Source: Ettlia oleoabundans (taxonomy: Eukaryota > Chlorophyta > Chlorophyceae > Chlamydomonadales). Taken from it: a stretch of DNA of 30,420 nt. This document shows, one piece after another, positions 1 through 11,200 of this stretch. Where the stretch lies: contig JAAMXP010003258.1 of NCBI GenBank assembly GCA_019693395.1, forward strand, positions 1 to 30,420. Direction: 5' to 3'. How positions within the stretch are numbered: the first letter of the stretch is position 1; the number at the start of each line of letters is the position of its first letter. A program made the translations under genes and the position numbers. The notes beneath the pieces were generated by a model that was not told the DNA's origin, did not search any database, and was given only the letters and a program-made list of their open reading frames with translations.

Positions 1-228
1 GCCAAACACACACACATCAACCCCCCATCCTTCCACCCCACCCACACGCCCACAAACCGTCTCACCTTGAGCTTCAGCTTTTCGCCCGTGGCTGGGCAGA
101 GGGTGGACATGTCCGGCTTATCAAGCACTATCCGTGACTCGGGGGTCTTGCCTGGCACCCAGAACGCCGCCAATTGCTGCAGACATGAGGTTGGGGCGAC
201 ATGATGTGAACTCAAGCTGGCAGGCTGG

Positions 229-268
<40 letters not shown>

Positions 269-1817
269 CTTGTAAAAGCAAAAATGCATTGCAGTGACAC
301 ACAAGAGCCAGCAGTAATGTCAAGCAGGGATGCGCAGCTTAGCAATTGCGGCGAAAAGTTTACGGTGAAAACTAGCTGACAGTACTTTCGCCTCATCCCT
401 CGGCACTTCAGACAATTACAAGATGCATGTAGCCCACCCAGCAGTACCCCGGCCGCCGCCGTCCCCAGCCCCCGCCTGCGCCCCCCCCCCCCACACACAC
501 ACACATACACACACCTTCATTTGCTCCTCATTTGTCTTGATGTTGACAGCCCCGGAAGCGGTACGCTTGTCCGCCAGCAGTAGCGCCGCCTCCTCGCTGA
601 TCGTCTGCTTCAGCTTCTTGGTCAGCTGCTCGCTGGCTCCCATGTGGTTCTGGCGGTCAAAGGCCAGCAGCGCAACCTCGGCGTCAATGGCCGCCTTGTC
701 CTCCTGTGGGGCATTGAGAAAGGGTATGAAATCATGCCCTGCACATCTCGTGCAAAATGCCCAACTGTGCAGCCAGGCAACCGCCAGGCCCATCAGCCAA
801 AGCCCTCCCGCAGAGGCTCAACAGCACAACAGGCAACCCTCGGCATTGTTGCAATCTCAACGTCTGATCCCCCAGCCCTGCCTGGGACCCCACCTGCTTG
901 CGCGCGTCGTCGGCCTGCTGCGCCTCCCAGGCCGCCAGCTTGCGCTTGTTGGACTTCTTCTGCTCCAACAGGTTCTCCAAAATAGCCTCACGGCTGAACA
1001 TGTAGCCCTTGGGGGTGCAGACGGGGTCCTGCAGGGGCAGCATGACAGGCAAGTATACATGTGCATGTGTTCATCAGCCACACTAGGATCGGCACCATCC
1101 ATGGAGCATGCAGACGCTGTGGGAAGGCACCTATGCAGTTGGCCGTGATACCACAGTTTGCAGGATCCCAGCATCAGCCAAGAACTTGGCTGTGCCGTTC
1201 TAAAACAGCTGAGGACAGCTGCGTGTCGCCAGGCACTGCCAGGCGGATTCGTGGGGGCCTGTAGCACGCTGCCAATACAGCTCACCACAGCAGGCGTCAA
1301 AGTCAGCCGGCAGTCGTAGTAGTTGCCAATGGATTCCTGCAGAGAGGGGTAGCAGACAAGGAAGTACAAAACCCTACTGAGATGCGGGAAGCCCTCCCAC
1401 TATCTAAGCCGGCTTCAGCAAATGCCACCAAGCACCAAGCAGGGTGGCAACAAACTGAACCTCAAGAGCTACAACCGCTGCTCACTAAGTCAATGGCTGC
1501 TACTGGCCCTGTGCTGCCCACCTCTGCCGTCACTGCCAATCGCTTGCTGGCGCTGGTCAGCTGATGGTGCCACCTGGTTGCTGCTTGCTATACGCTATAC
1601 AAAAATCCAGAACATGCTGAACCCAGCAAGCACATCATCTGGTGGACAGAGACCCACCCCTGGCTCTACCACATACGATGCGCTTCCAAATGCTGCCTGC
1701 GCGCCTTACCTTGCCCAGGCGTTCGTCAACTGTGCCATATCCAAGCGCCTTACGCTCGTGATAGGTCAGCGCCTCGCTGCCCATGGTTCCAGCATTTTTG
1801 CTGTGCTTTCTGCCCAT
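1..1817 (-). CDS. NOSIP: NOSIP-like U-box/RING protein (partial, 3' end beyond the left edge)
   Basis: Homologue of nitric oxide synthase-interacting protein, a nuclear U-box-type E3 ubiquitin ligase family also found with spliceosomes. Five exons join in phase 0: 1817-1710, 1336-1286, 1028-894, 703-515 and 176-66; the remainder lies off the window. The ATG at 1817 opens MGRKHSKNAG and is followed by LTYHERKALGYGT, the family's N-terminal signature. Exons 2 and 3 give YDCRLTLTPAV and DPVCTPKGYMFSREAIL, the split U-box half. A basic, coiled-coil-prone stretch (LLEQKKSNKRK) follows. Exon 5 carries AFWVPGKTPES and then the start of the second half-domain, STLCPATGEKLKLK. The introns contain CA and CAGG microsatellites. 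Family assignment is strong. The known mammalian role (eNOS binding) should not be assumed in an alga. The missing C-terminus should hold the rest of the second domain. Confidence 0.92.
216..270. repeat. (CAGG)n microsatellite in NOSIP intron 4
   Basis: A run of about ten GGCA/CAGG units lies in the intron between NOSIP exons 4 and 5. On the coding strand it reads as a CCTG run about 40 bases upstream of the exon 5 acceptor at 177. Confidence 0.9.
481..514. repeat. Poly-C plus (CA)n microsatellite abutting the NOSIP exon 4 donor
   Basis: A C-run followed by CA repeats. On the coding strand the intron begins gtgtgtgtatgtgtgt and then a G-run, so the dinucleotide repeat starts at the 5' splice site itself. 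Confidence 0.9.
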
Positions 1818-2433
1818 CTTTTCCCAGCTTCTTTTCTTTCACTCACTGCGCAATAGTTCCTGCGGCAGAGGAAGGCACTAGGGCACTCGCGGGCTTTGCC
1901 GACCGCCCAACCAGAGCAGCAGCAGTGACGGCGGCAGCAGTGGCGTGTGTTGGACTAGGCTGGCCCAGATTTGTGCGAAGGGCGCGCTGCAACCATTTGG
2001 GCCCCCCTTACGAGTGCTAGCTGCCCCGTCTGTTCAAGAACCGGTGCTTAGGCCGCCTCGTCCCAAGTCGGAGGTCTTCTTACCTACAGACTCTACTAGC
2101 ACTTCTGCGGGGAGCTTAAGCAGCAAACGTGCCTGCCGTTTGCACACCACGAAGACGTTGCTGAGCCGTCCCTCTCTCCTGTGTGTCGCAGGTGTCAGTT
2201 ATGCTTATTTGCTGTGTTGACAACACCAAAAGATGCCTTGCCCCCTTGAGTCTTTGCTGACGCCCGTCCTTCCTGGCATTCGCTGGCATGGTTCTTCCTG
2301 TCATTCTTCTTTAGTGGGGAATGAATAGCCGCTGAGCAAACGCGATCCTACTCAGGCACACAGTTTTATTGAGTTCCGACGCCCCGTAGAATTCACAGGA
2401 CTGGTTCCCCTTGGTTGAAACCCGAACAGCAGA
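1818..2433. promoter_or_regulatory. Intergenic region upstream of NOSIP; likely divergent promoter
   Basis: This stretch separates the NOSIP start (minus) from the possible small plus-strand gene at 2434. No convincing exon was seen on either strand. No named promoter element could be recognised beyond ordinary AT-richer patches, so the promoter role is inferred from gene orientation alone. Confidence 0.35.
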
Positions 2434-2882
2434 ATGGCAACAGCAGCGGCTCGCACGGTGATGAGGTGCGTATGGAGACGGTTGAAAGCCTATGCAGACC
2501 TTCTATACGCGTCCCAGAGATCACCACCGCTGCATGGGCGGTGTTGCTCTGCCGCCCCGCCTCGTGGCCCTTCGCAGCGTTGCCCTTCACAGCGTTGCTC
2601 CAGTCCATGATGCAATTATCATGTAGGGCCGTGTTGGCCGGCGGAGTAGTTGTGTTTTCCAAGGGAGCTGCCTTAATGAAGGCTGGAGGAGGTGCTGCTG
2701 CCAAAGGACTCGGTTTGCTGGCAGGCGGTGGCGCTGTGGCTGTGGCAGCGACCCAAACCGGCAGCGGCAGCACAGAGGTGCAGCAGCAGCAGCAGCAGCA
2801 GGCGGCACAACAGCAGCAGCAGCAACACTTGCAGCAGCAAGCAGCCTATCGGCTGCCCAGCAAAGCTCCACCTTCCAAGTAG
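2434..2882 (+). CDS. Possible small Ala/Gly-rich hydrophobic protein with polyGln tail
   Basis: I do not recognise this protein. A two-exon model fits best. Exon 1 is 2434-2465 (MATAAARTVM, then a strong AG|GTGCGT donor). Exon 2 is 2627-2882, after the acceptor ...atcatgtag. It encodes about 95 residues. An Ala/Gly/Val-rich stretch (VLAGGVVVFSKGAALMKAGG, then LGLLAGGGAVAVAA) could be one or two membrane segments. It is followed by two Gln runs and the end RLPSKAPPSK. The alternative is an unspliced reading from the ATG at 2472, which adds a Cys/Pro-rich segment that looks non-coding. The clean hydrophobic product after splicing is the main argument. A long antisense frame also exists here, so the strand is not certain. 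Confidence 0.4.
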
Positions 2883-3310
2883 GACTGTTGCCGCAAGGGC
2901 AAGCAATACCAATTTACACAGGACCAAGGAAAATATGGATCTCATTTTGCAGGCTGATCCAAAAATGGCAGGCTGGTGCAAGTGGCACGCAGCCTTTCGT
3001 GCCTAACATCGAAGATACAGGTTTGCAGAAATGATAGCGATTGTGACGTCTGCCATACACTATGTTCATTGTCGCTGATGCATTCCTCAACAAAATTGTA
3101 ACTGCAGGCTGCGTCGTCTGCACGGCCGTGCTGTAATGATCTTTCGGGCTGCCAACGCACTCTGCTACCGCAGCTCCCATGCAGCTCTAAGTCGTGACTG
3201 CAAAATTTGCGTGCCAACCAGAGTTCCAAACAATCTCATTATTTTCAGCTAAGCGCAGGTGCCCTGGGCAACCGTGCGCAGGCACCCAGCTGCCAGCAAC
3301 ACTCCAAGGC
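2883..3310. other. Convergent 3' region between the small protein and CDPK
   Basis: No further exon was recognised. Two TGTAA motifs on the plus strand, near 3098 and 3131, match the usual green-algal polyadenylation signal and could serve the small plus-strand gene. A TGTAA on the minus strand near 2914 could serve the kinase. Confidence 0.3.
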
Positions 3311-6300
3311 TCAGCCACCCCTGCTGCCGCCGCCGCCGCTGCTATCACTGCCGCTGTCATCGCCGCTGCTGCCGCTGCCGTCGCGCAGCAGGCGCGGGTC
3401 AAACAATGCCAGGCTGTCGTCCGTCCTGGAGGCCAGGAAGGCGCGGAAGTCTTGCAGGTTAACGGCACCGTCATGGTCGCCATCCGCCTCCCGCAGCGCT
3501 GCATCCACCATGTCTGGCACCTGCAGGCACACACACACACACAAACATACAAGCATGCAGGACGTGGGTGCACAGGTCATGTGAAGCGTGCACATGATGC
3601 GATATAGCCTGCGATCCATGCAAAGTTCAACAACAAAGACAGATGGCATGGAAGCATGCGGAGGGACGGTGCGGTCACATGCACCCTGGCCAGGTCAGAT
3701 ACATACAACCAATTCTCCTTCGGTGCCAGTGAAAGAGACCCTGAAACCCTAAAATAAAATAATAAAAATTTCAAAGCAGCATTGCAGGTTGGCTGCACAA
3801 GTCCCATTCAGCTTGCCCAGACACCTTGCAGTGCTGCACCCCTGTCAGTACACGCACCCACCTCGCAGCCCTCCTCTCCGCATAGCAGTGTGGCCAGTTC
3901 ATCTACAGAGAGCAGCCCGTCACCGTTTGGGTCCATACTGCGGAAAGCAGCCGCCACCAGCCGGTCCCAGTCACCACCCGTCTTGAACTGCGGGGGTGGG
4001 CAGGAAGACAGAGACGGGGCATGCAAGGGCGAGGGCCACGTAGGGTAGTTGTGGGGAGGCCAGCGACTGGGTGGGCAAGGCAGCCATGGACCATTTGCAA
4101 TCACACGATGTTACCGATACGTGGCTTAAAAGTGTTTCCTGCTGGGGTCCAGCTGGGTGCAGCCATGTGGCAGTAGCGCAAGCCCCACGCAAAGCTTAAC
4201 AACAGGCCATAAGCAGGAACAGCGTGCACCCAGCGCCGCCAGCCCACACACAGCAGGCGCGTCACAGACATGCGCCGCCGCAGGGGGGAGGAGAACGCAC
4301 CGCACGCCAGTCTGTCATGGCAGCCGCCCACTCTGCAAAATCAATTTCGCCTCTGTGGTATGTGTCCAACTGCTCCAGCAGCTGCTCAGCCTCCCCTGGG
4401 GACAGGCTGAAGTGGCCGTCCTGCAGCGCTTGCTTGAGCTGCAGGCAGGCAGGCAGGCAGGCACCAGCGAAGGCACCCAATATGTTCGTTGGCACGGCAT
4501 AGGCAGGCAGGCGGCGCGGTCTGGCAGGTAGCACCGACAGCCAACTGGCAAGAAGAGGGAGGGGTCGATATAGCCGGTACAGCATTCAACCACTCAAAGA
4601 AAAGGAGAGCTGGTACTATGTCAAGGACAGCATAACACATGTGGTGAGAAACAGGCACTCAGCACAGCACAGCACGGCACGGCAGCCCATCACTGCTCAG
4701 GCCGAGTGCTGAGGCCTTCCTGCCCGTCAACAGCAAAGCAAGTTGGCTTAGGAGACAGCAAGCAACGCTGGCACAGCAAGGTCCCACCTCTGCGTAGGTC
4801 ACCCGCCCATCTTGGTCTGTGTCCAGCAGCTGGAAGGCCTGCCGCATGTCGGCCAGCACCTCGCTGTCGTCAGAGGCCGCCATGCTGCGCACCACGGCTT
4901 TCAGCGCCACTTGGCGGAACCTGCAAACATGAGGAGCAATGACAGGTACAGGTCCGAGCTGGGATGCATAGGATGCAAGGCAGGAAAGTGGTACGGTAAC
5001 CAGAGGGGATAACCGCGAAAAGTGGGGTTTTCCTTGCATGGGTGTGGGACAGGGAATCCCGAGGGCTTGGGCTTTTGCATCTAGTCAACGTATGCGGTAG
5101 TGCACCCACCTGCCATACAGCCCGTACCGCTGCAACCGCTGCACGATTGTGTCGCTAAATGGCACATCCGGTACCTCCAGCTCGTCTTGCAGCCAGGGAT
5201 GGCCCAGCAGTTCCTCCGCCGTGGGCCTCTTTGTCTCGTCGCGTTGCAGGCAGGAGTGCACGAAATCGCGGGCTGCCTCTGCAGCAGGCATGGACGGCAG
5301 CGAAAAGCGCAGTGGAGCGATGGTGGAAGGGACAGAGCGGCACCATCGGGAGGTGATAGCTGGTGCCAACTACAGTATAGGGCCGGAAAGGCAAAATTGA
5401 CACGCACCACAGTACATGATAGCGGAATACGAACAACACAACAACCCCTGAAATGACTAACAGCAGCTGTGGTGCCACCTCTAAAGCATGGAGCGCAGTT
5501 TGGCATAGCACAATGCAGCGGACAACCGCGCAGCTCTGTGCCATGCTAACCTGACAGTGTGTCCCAGGGCGGCGACTTGAAATCCAGCTCAGAGAACAGT
5601 ACCGCACGGAATACCTCCTTGTTGTCAAACACCTGTGTTAACCAAAGGGTACGATATATATTGATATATCATCTAGGCAAAGCAAGGTATGGATCAAAAA
5701 CAGGGTCTATTGCTGACTTGATTCTTTACTTCTGCAAGCGGCCTTGACAGTGGCGGTGGGCGCATGGCTCACATGAAATGTGCAAAGCCATGTGAGCCAT
5801 GCGCATTGAGCTGTGCACCTCTTCCTCTGCACCACTGGCACCATATGTGCAGAACACTAAATCGCTCCAATTGATGTGGTGCTACTAAATGGAAACGTAT
5901 TAACCCACCTTACGGGCCATGTACTCCTCGCTGACCTCCCGCCCCTCTTCCCCGGTAAAGGGCAGCCGCCCCGTCAGCAGTTGGTAGGCCACAATGCCCA
6001 GGCTCCAAATGTCGGCAGACAAGGTGTAGTGCATGCGCAGCACCTCGGGGGCAATGTAGATGGGTGTGCCCGCCCGTACATCGATATACTGCCCTGGCTG
6101 GCAGAAAACCGAGATGCCAAAGTCAATCGCCTTGACTGGGCTGTCGGGATGCTTGTCCAGGAACATGAACTGCAAAAGGATGGAGGTGGGAGTGGGGTGG
6201 GGTCAGAAGTTGTGTAACACCAAGTGCAGGGCATTTTCGCACGTGCTTAAGCTGCCACAGGGCGACGTCGTTGATCGAGTACCAACCGCATGAGAGCCTC

Positions 6301-7817
6301 AGATTCCCTAGCCCCACACAACAACCACACATCCGTCGCAAACGAGGCTCACGTTCTCTGGCTTTATGTCTCGCAGCATCACATTCATGCCGTGGCACTG
6401 CGCCACCGCCCGCACAATCTCCCGGACCAGCCGCCGCGCGTCATTCTCTGAGTACTGCCCCAGCTTGATCCTGCTTGGTAAGGGTAGTGAAGGCGGTAAT
6501 CGACTGAGGGCAGAAAATCGGCGAGCAACAGACTAAAGTTAACCTGACATGCCATCCGTCATGCCCCATCTGCCCATGCCCCACTTTACCACTGCCGGGG
6601 CTCTCACCTGTCCCAGGCCTGCCCCGCTTGCACAGCTCAAGCTGTCCAAACTCCACAGCCCCAACTATTTTCAACCCACAGCCACACGTAATGTCGGGTG
6701 CACTCACTTGTCCCAGAGCTCCCCTCCCGTGCACAGCTCCATGACCAAGTCCACGCGGCTCTCATCCTCATATGCCTCATACAGGTAGCACACATTCAAA
6801 GACCTGCACCGTTTGTTGGTGGGCGGGTGGTGCAGTGATCCCACGTGCAGGGATGGATAGTAAGCGGCCGGTGGGGGGATGCAGGGTTGTTGCAGATGCA
6901 CATGTGGAGGGAGCTGCCTATGCACCCATAGCAGGCGTCACAGGCCTGTATGTATGTGAGAGTGGGTGGGGGTTTCAGGTGCAGCACGGATGTCGAGGGT
7001 GGCATGGGAGGGGGCTCTTGAGCTGAATGGGGCCTTGAGGAGGCCTGCCATGCCCAATCACAGAGCTTGCCTGCCAAGGTGGTTGCAGATGTCAACCTCA
7101 TTCCGCACACGGCGGACATAGTAAGGTTCTAAGTGGCCGCTTGATGCAAACCGCTTTGGCATGCTCTTCACAGCAAACCTGCGGCAAAAGCAAAAGGGGT
7201 GAGGTGCCAAAAGTTGCAAGGCCGAACAGCGGGGTAAGGGCACTGACATTCCTGCCGACTGCAGCTGGACTTTGCCAACTACTGTGTCAGAGCGGCGTGA
7301 CAGCCAAACGTTGTCCCAACCGTGTGCCTTGTCCTACGTGTGTGCTGCCCACCATTGCGCCTCACCTTTCACCCGTCTCCTTGTTCACACCTATGTGAAC
7401 GACTCCAAAGGTTCCAGTGCCTAGCTGCTTCTCCAACTCATATTTCTCGCTAAAGTTTTTGGCAAATCCAAAGCTTGTGATGGGTTCAGAGCTGGAAGAA
7501 TAGAGGTGCTGCGTGTGGGAGGGGCGGTTTGGCGGCGGCTTGCCCCGCTGCGTTCCAAGGGCTGGGGGCGGAGGCGACCTTCGCCATTTTTGGGGCACCT
7601 TCCGCTGCTGGTCCTGCTGCTGCTGCTGAGTCTGGACTGGCTTCTGTGCCTGGGACGGCTGCTGCGCTGAACAGCTCCCCGGGGCCGTGTGGAGTACGCA
7701 ACGGCGACGGCGGCGGACGGGTACCCAGCTGCCAGTGCCGCTCCAAGGGCCCCTGCTGCTCCAGGCCGCAGCGGCACTTGCACGCTGGAAGGAGACCGCG
7801 CTGGTTGCTCCAGGCAT
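3311..7817 (-). CDS. Calcium-dependent protein kinase (CDPK), 11 exons
   Basis: Ser/Thr kinase fused to a calmodulin-like domain; Ca2+ binding releases autoinhibition. Exons: 7817-7366, 7178-7071, 6803-6708, 6470-6353, 6169-5909, 5632-5551, 5278-5110, 4920-4788, 4438-4301, 3987-3862 and 3520-3311. All phases agree and give 630 aa. Residues 1-120 are a low-complexity Gln/Pro/Ser/Arg leader. Kinase motifs: glycine loop LGTGTFGVV (about 132), ATP lysine in FAVKS (K155), catalytic loop LRDIKPEN (251-258, Leu where His is usual), DFG 274-276 and GTPIYIAPE. A junction region (FRQVALKAV) leads to four EF-hands: 462-473 canonical, 498-509 degenerate (DTYHRGEIDFAE), 538-549 canonical, and 574-585 with Asp at position 12. 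The C-terminus is a Ser/Gly tail. The start MPGA lacks the usual myristoylation glycine. An out-of-frame ATG at 7890 begins MGAAWG and could be an upstream start only through an extra splice. Confidence 0.93.
3522..3545. repeat. (CA)n microsatellite next to the CDPK exon 11 acceptor
   Basis: The acceptor of the last CDPK exon at 3521 is immediately preceded, on the coding strand, by a GT repeat (…tgtgtgtgtgtgcctgcag). The repeat therefore supplies much of the pre-acceptor tract. Confidence 0.85.
4441..4463. repeat. (CAGG)n microsatellite forming the CDPK exon 9 acceptor tract
   Basis: Six tetranucleotide units read as GCCTGCCT… on the coding strand and end in the cag acceptor of exon 9. This is the same unit as at 216-270. 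Confidence 0.85.
5760..5804. repeat. Perfect 16-bp inverted repeat (hairpin) in CDPK intron 5
   Basis: GCGCATGGCTCACATG at 5760-5775 is exactly complementary to CATGTGAGCCATGCGC at 5789-5804, with a 13-base loop. It sits inside the intron between CDPK exons 5 and 6 (5633-5908). It could be a structured intron element, a small RNA precursor or the remnant of a miniature palindromic element. Function is unknown. Confidence 0.85.
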
Positions 7818-8216
7818 GGAGCTGGCTGGCAGTAGGGGAAGTCACGCGGCCCACTGGTGGGAACGAGGCGGGTCCCCAAGCCGCACCCAACAGAGAGTCG
7901 TTACAGTTGACACAGAGAATCGCACAGACCTAGCAAATATTGCTGGATCGCGCAACATGAGCGTCTTGCAACCAAATGTGCTTCGCTGGCACCAGAGTGA
8001 CTTTTTGCATGTTCTGCTTTGCCATCAGCCCGCATTGGATATAAATTGCAACCCACACGCGAACCACTGTCCTCCCAGTTTGATAGCAACTGCAGCAGAG
8101 CACGCCCTGTTGTGGTGTGTTGCCAGCGCGTTGACCAGCTTGTGGCTGCACCAAGGCAGCGCTGGCACGAGTAAAGGCTCTGCTCTGGGGCCCTGAGGGC
8201 CCCGATCGCCCACTCA
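7818..8216. promoter_or_regulatory. Divergent promoter region between CDPK and VPS45
   Basis: About 400 bases separate two opposed start codons. A TATAAA at 8040-8045 lies about 170 bases upstream of the VPS45 ATG and is a candidate core element. No exon was recognised here. Shared regulation is inferred from layout only. Confidence 0.45.
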
Positions 8217-11200
8217 ATGACGACCGCCAGCGGGACTGGCGCCGGGCAGGCCGACCTGGTGGAAGTGGCACGCTGCTATGTCGATAAAATGTTGCGAGAG
8301 GTGTCGGGCATGAAGGTGCTGCTGCTGGATGCGGAGACGACGCGCGTGGTGTCCACTGTGTTCAGCCAGTCGGAGATCCTTGAGCAGGAGGTGTATCTGG
8401 TGGAGCGTCTCGATTCAGACAAGGGTGATCAGCTGTTTCATCTAAAGGTGAGCGCTGCGAGCAGGCAGGGGACAGCTGGTGAGTGGGAGTGGGGCGGGTC
8501 ACGGCGACAGCGGCGCCATTCGCCGCAGCACCTTACCCTGTCGGCCACGCGTGTTACACTGTAGGCTGTGTGCTTCCTGCGTCCTACACGCGAGAGCGTT
8601 GCGCGTATGCGGCGGGAGCTGCGGGACCCCCGCTTCGGGGAGTACCACCTGTGTGAGTAAGCCATGCAGTTTGCAAAAGATCATGTGTTGCGCACACCTG
8701 CTGCAGCACCAGCCTCATTGACGCATTGGAACGAGTGGATGCATAGCTACGACTGCCGCTCGAACTGCTGTTCGTACTACTACTACTCTTCCTTGCACTG
8801 GCACCGCCATGCAAACCCATTGAGTTCTACCGACCCATGCTGTATGCCCGACCTGCAGTCTTCACCAACCGAGTGGAGGACATGCGTTTGCAGGATCTAG
8901 CAGAGATGGATGTGCGGGAACAGGTACGCGTCATGCTGAGAGGGTGGTAGGCTGCCACAGGACAGTAACCGCATGACAGTGTGCATGCTAAGCTTGCAAG
9001 GGGCCAGCTCATCTCCTATGGCATCCTGTTATAAACCCATGCAAGCTCTACCTCCTTTCAGTTGTTGAATCTGGGTAGGTGTCCAAATGAGGAGCGTTCA
9101 CCCTCATGCACTGCATGCAGGTGCATCAAGTCCAGGAGTACTTTGGCGATTTTGTGGCGTTGGAATCACACCATTTCCTGGTGCCGCTGCCCCGCCCACA
9201 CCTGGCCATGCAGCCTTTTTCGTGGGACTTTGGCAACAGCAGCGACGCCATAGCACGCATGACAGAGGGCGTGGCAAGCCTCATGCTGTCACTGCGCCGG
9301 CGTTTCCTCATACGGTCAGTACATCACACGCTTAGGTTGAGCAGCCACTGCCTGCCTTCACTGCATGGGCCACATGGGCACGCAGTACTTTCATCTGTGC
9401 ACCTTACATTAGGTATCCTGCAGGACACCTTCAATTCCAAATGCTTGTGTTTGAGTTGCGCAGTCCATGTGCTGCTGGGTGTACTGCCCCGAAGTGTGCC
9501 TGCACCCGCCGCCCCGCCCTTGATGGCCCCCAGGTATCAGCGTGGCTCCGAGATTTGTGAGCGTTTTGCGCAATCGCTGCATCACCTGACCGCAATAGAA
9601 GAGCGGGAGCTGTTTGACTTTGGCAGTCGAGGAGAGGCCCCACCAGTGCTGCTCATTTTAGACCGGCGAGACGATCCAGTCACGCCGCTGCTATCGCAGT
9701 GGACATATCAGGTAGCCTCCTGCACTTCTGTGCATGTGCTTCTTTCCGTCAACAACATTACTTGTTGCGGCATGCTCGCATGCATGGTTTGCGTTACACT
9801 TTCCAGTCAAAGCGCACCAAAACTCACTGTGCTGCTTTGCTGCACTTGGGAGTATTTGCCTTGCTTCTGGCTTGTTCATGTTGGTTCTGCTGTGTGTTCA
9901 TCCTGCATGCTTCATCGCGCTCATGCCTCACCTCTCAGATCCCACTGTTTGTTGCCTGTCACTTGCTTGCCAGGCCATGGTCCACGAGCTGATAGGCATC
10001 TCCGTCAACCGCGTTGACCTGCGGCATGTGCCTGGAGTGAAGCCAGAGTTTGCCGAGGCGGTGCTGAGCGCCCGGCAGGACCCTTTCTTCAAGGCCAACA
10101 TGTACTCCAACTTTGGGGACTTGGGCATGGCGGTCAAGGGGCTAGTGGATGCGGCCAGCAGGTGGGCGGGCTGTGGGTCAGTTGTTTCGCAGTTCAAGTG
10201 GTGCAGGGATACGGTGGGGCGAGGAGGAAGTGGAAGTGGTGGGGCAAATTTCGCTGGTAGAGTTCAGCTGTGGCTTCCAGGTACTGATGCTTGGCGATTC
10301 GAGTTACTGCCTTGGTTGCAGCTTCTTATTCATTCACACTTTGGTATCAGCAAGCTGGTTTGCCTGGACCTTTCTGTTGTAATGTGCTGCTATGTGCGAT
10401 CCAATTGAACAGCGTGTTTTGCTGGCGTCCCTGTTTGCAGCGAACACCGCAGTGCACGGGAGTTCCAGACATTAGAGCAGATGGCTAGCTTCATAGAGAA
10501 CTTGACGGACTACAGCCACCAGCAAGGGGTGACTTACAAGCACGTGACGCTGATGAGCGAGCTCAGCCACGCTGTGGAGCGACGTGGGCTCATGACGGTT
10601 TCTGGGGCGGAGCAGGATGTGGTGTGCCAGGCTGCCAGCCTGGGTGCACACTACGAGGCGGTGTCAGCCCTGGTGGGGAACCTGGCGTTGGTAGAGGACG
10701 ATCGGCTGCGCCTGGTGCTGCTGTTTGCGCTGCGGTACGAGCGGGATGGCGCCGCACAAGTGGCGGCGCTGCTGCGCATGCTGGGGGAGCAGGGCGTGGA
10801 GCAGCACCGCCTTGCGCTGCTGCGCTTTGTGCTGAAGCAGTGTCGCGCTGATGCACGAGTGGCAGACATCTTTTCGGATCGCACGATGAGCTCACGCTTT
10901 GCCAGCTTGGCCAAGCATCACCTCAAGGTGGGTTTCAGCATACCACATGCACTGAAACAAACATTTGCAGCCAGCTGCAGGTCTCTGTGTAATAAGAAGG
11001 ACGGCACATCGCTGGCATAGCTGCGCCTCCCTGCTGGCGTTCTTGCATCATCCGCGGTATCACTCACTCGCTTGCTGCTATCTCCAGCTGCTCAAACTCG
11101 AGTGGGGTTTTCACCTTCGTTCTCATGCCTGCCTGCTTGCTTGGATGTCTGCAGGGTGTGGAGAATGTGTACACGCAGCACACGCCGGCGCTGGTGGGCT

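Noticed and set aside
216..270. Regular short repeats that could suggest a CRISPR array
   Set aside because: The unit is a 4-base microsatellite without spacers, inside a eukaryotic intron.
423..1148. 241-codon plus-strand open frame
   Set aside because: It is antisense to NOSIP exons and introns; the minus strand carries the family motifs.
7529..8196. Plus-strand open frames of 134 and 169 codons
   Set aside because: They overlap the CDPK N-terminal exon and the promoter region, are compositional shadows of the GC-rich leader, and have no motifs.
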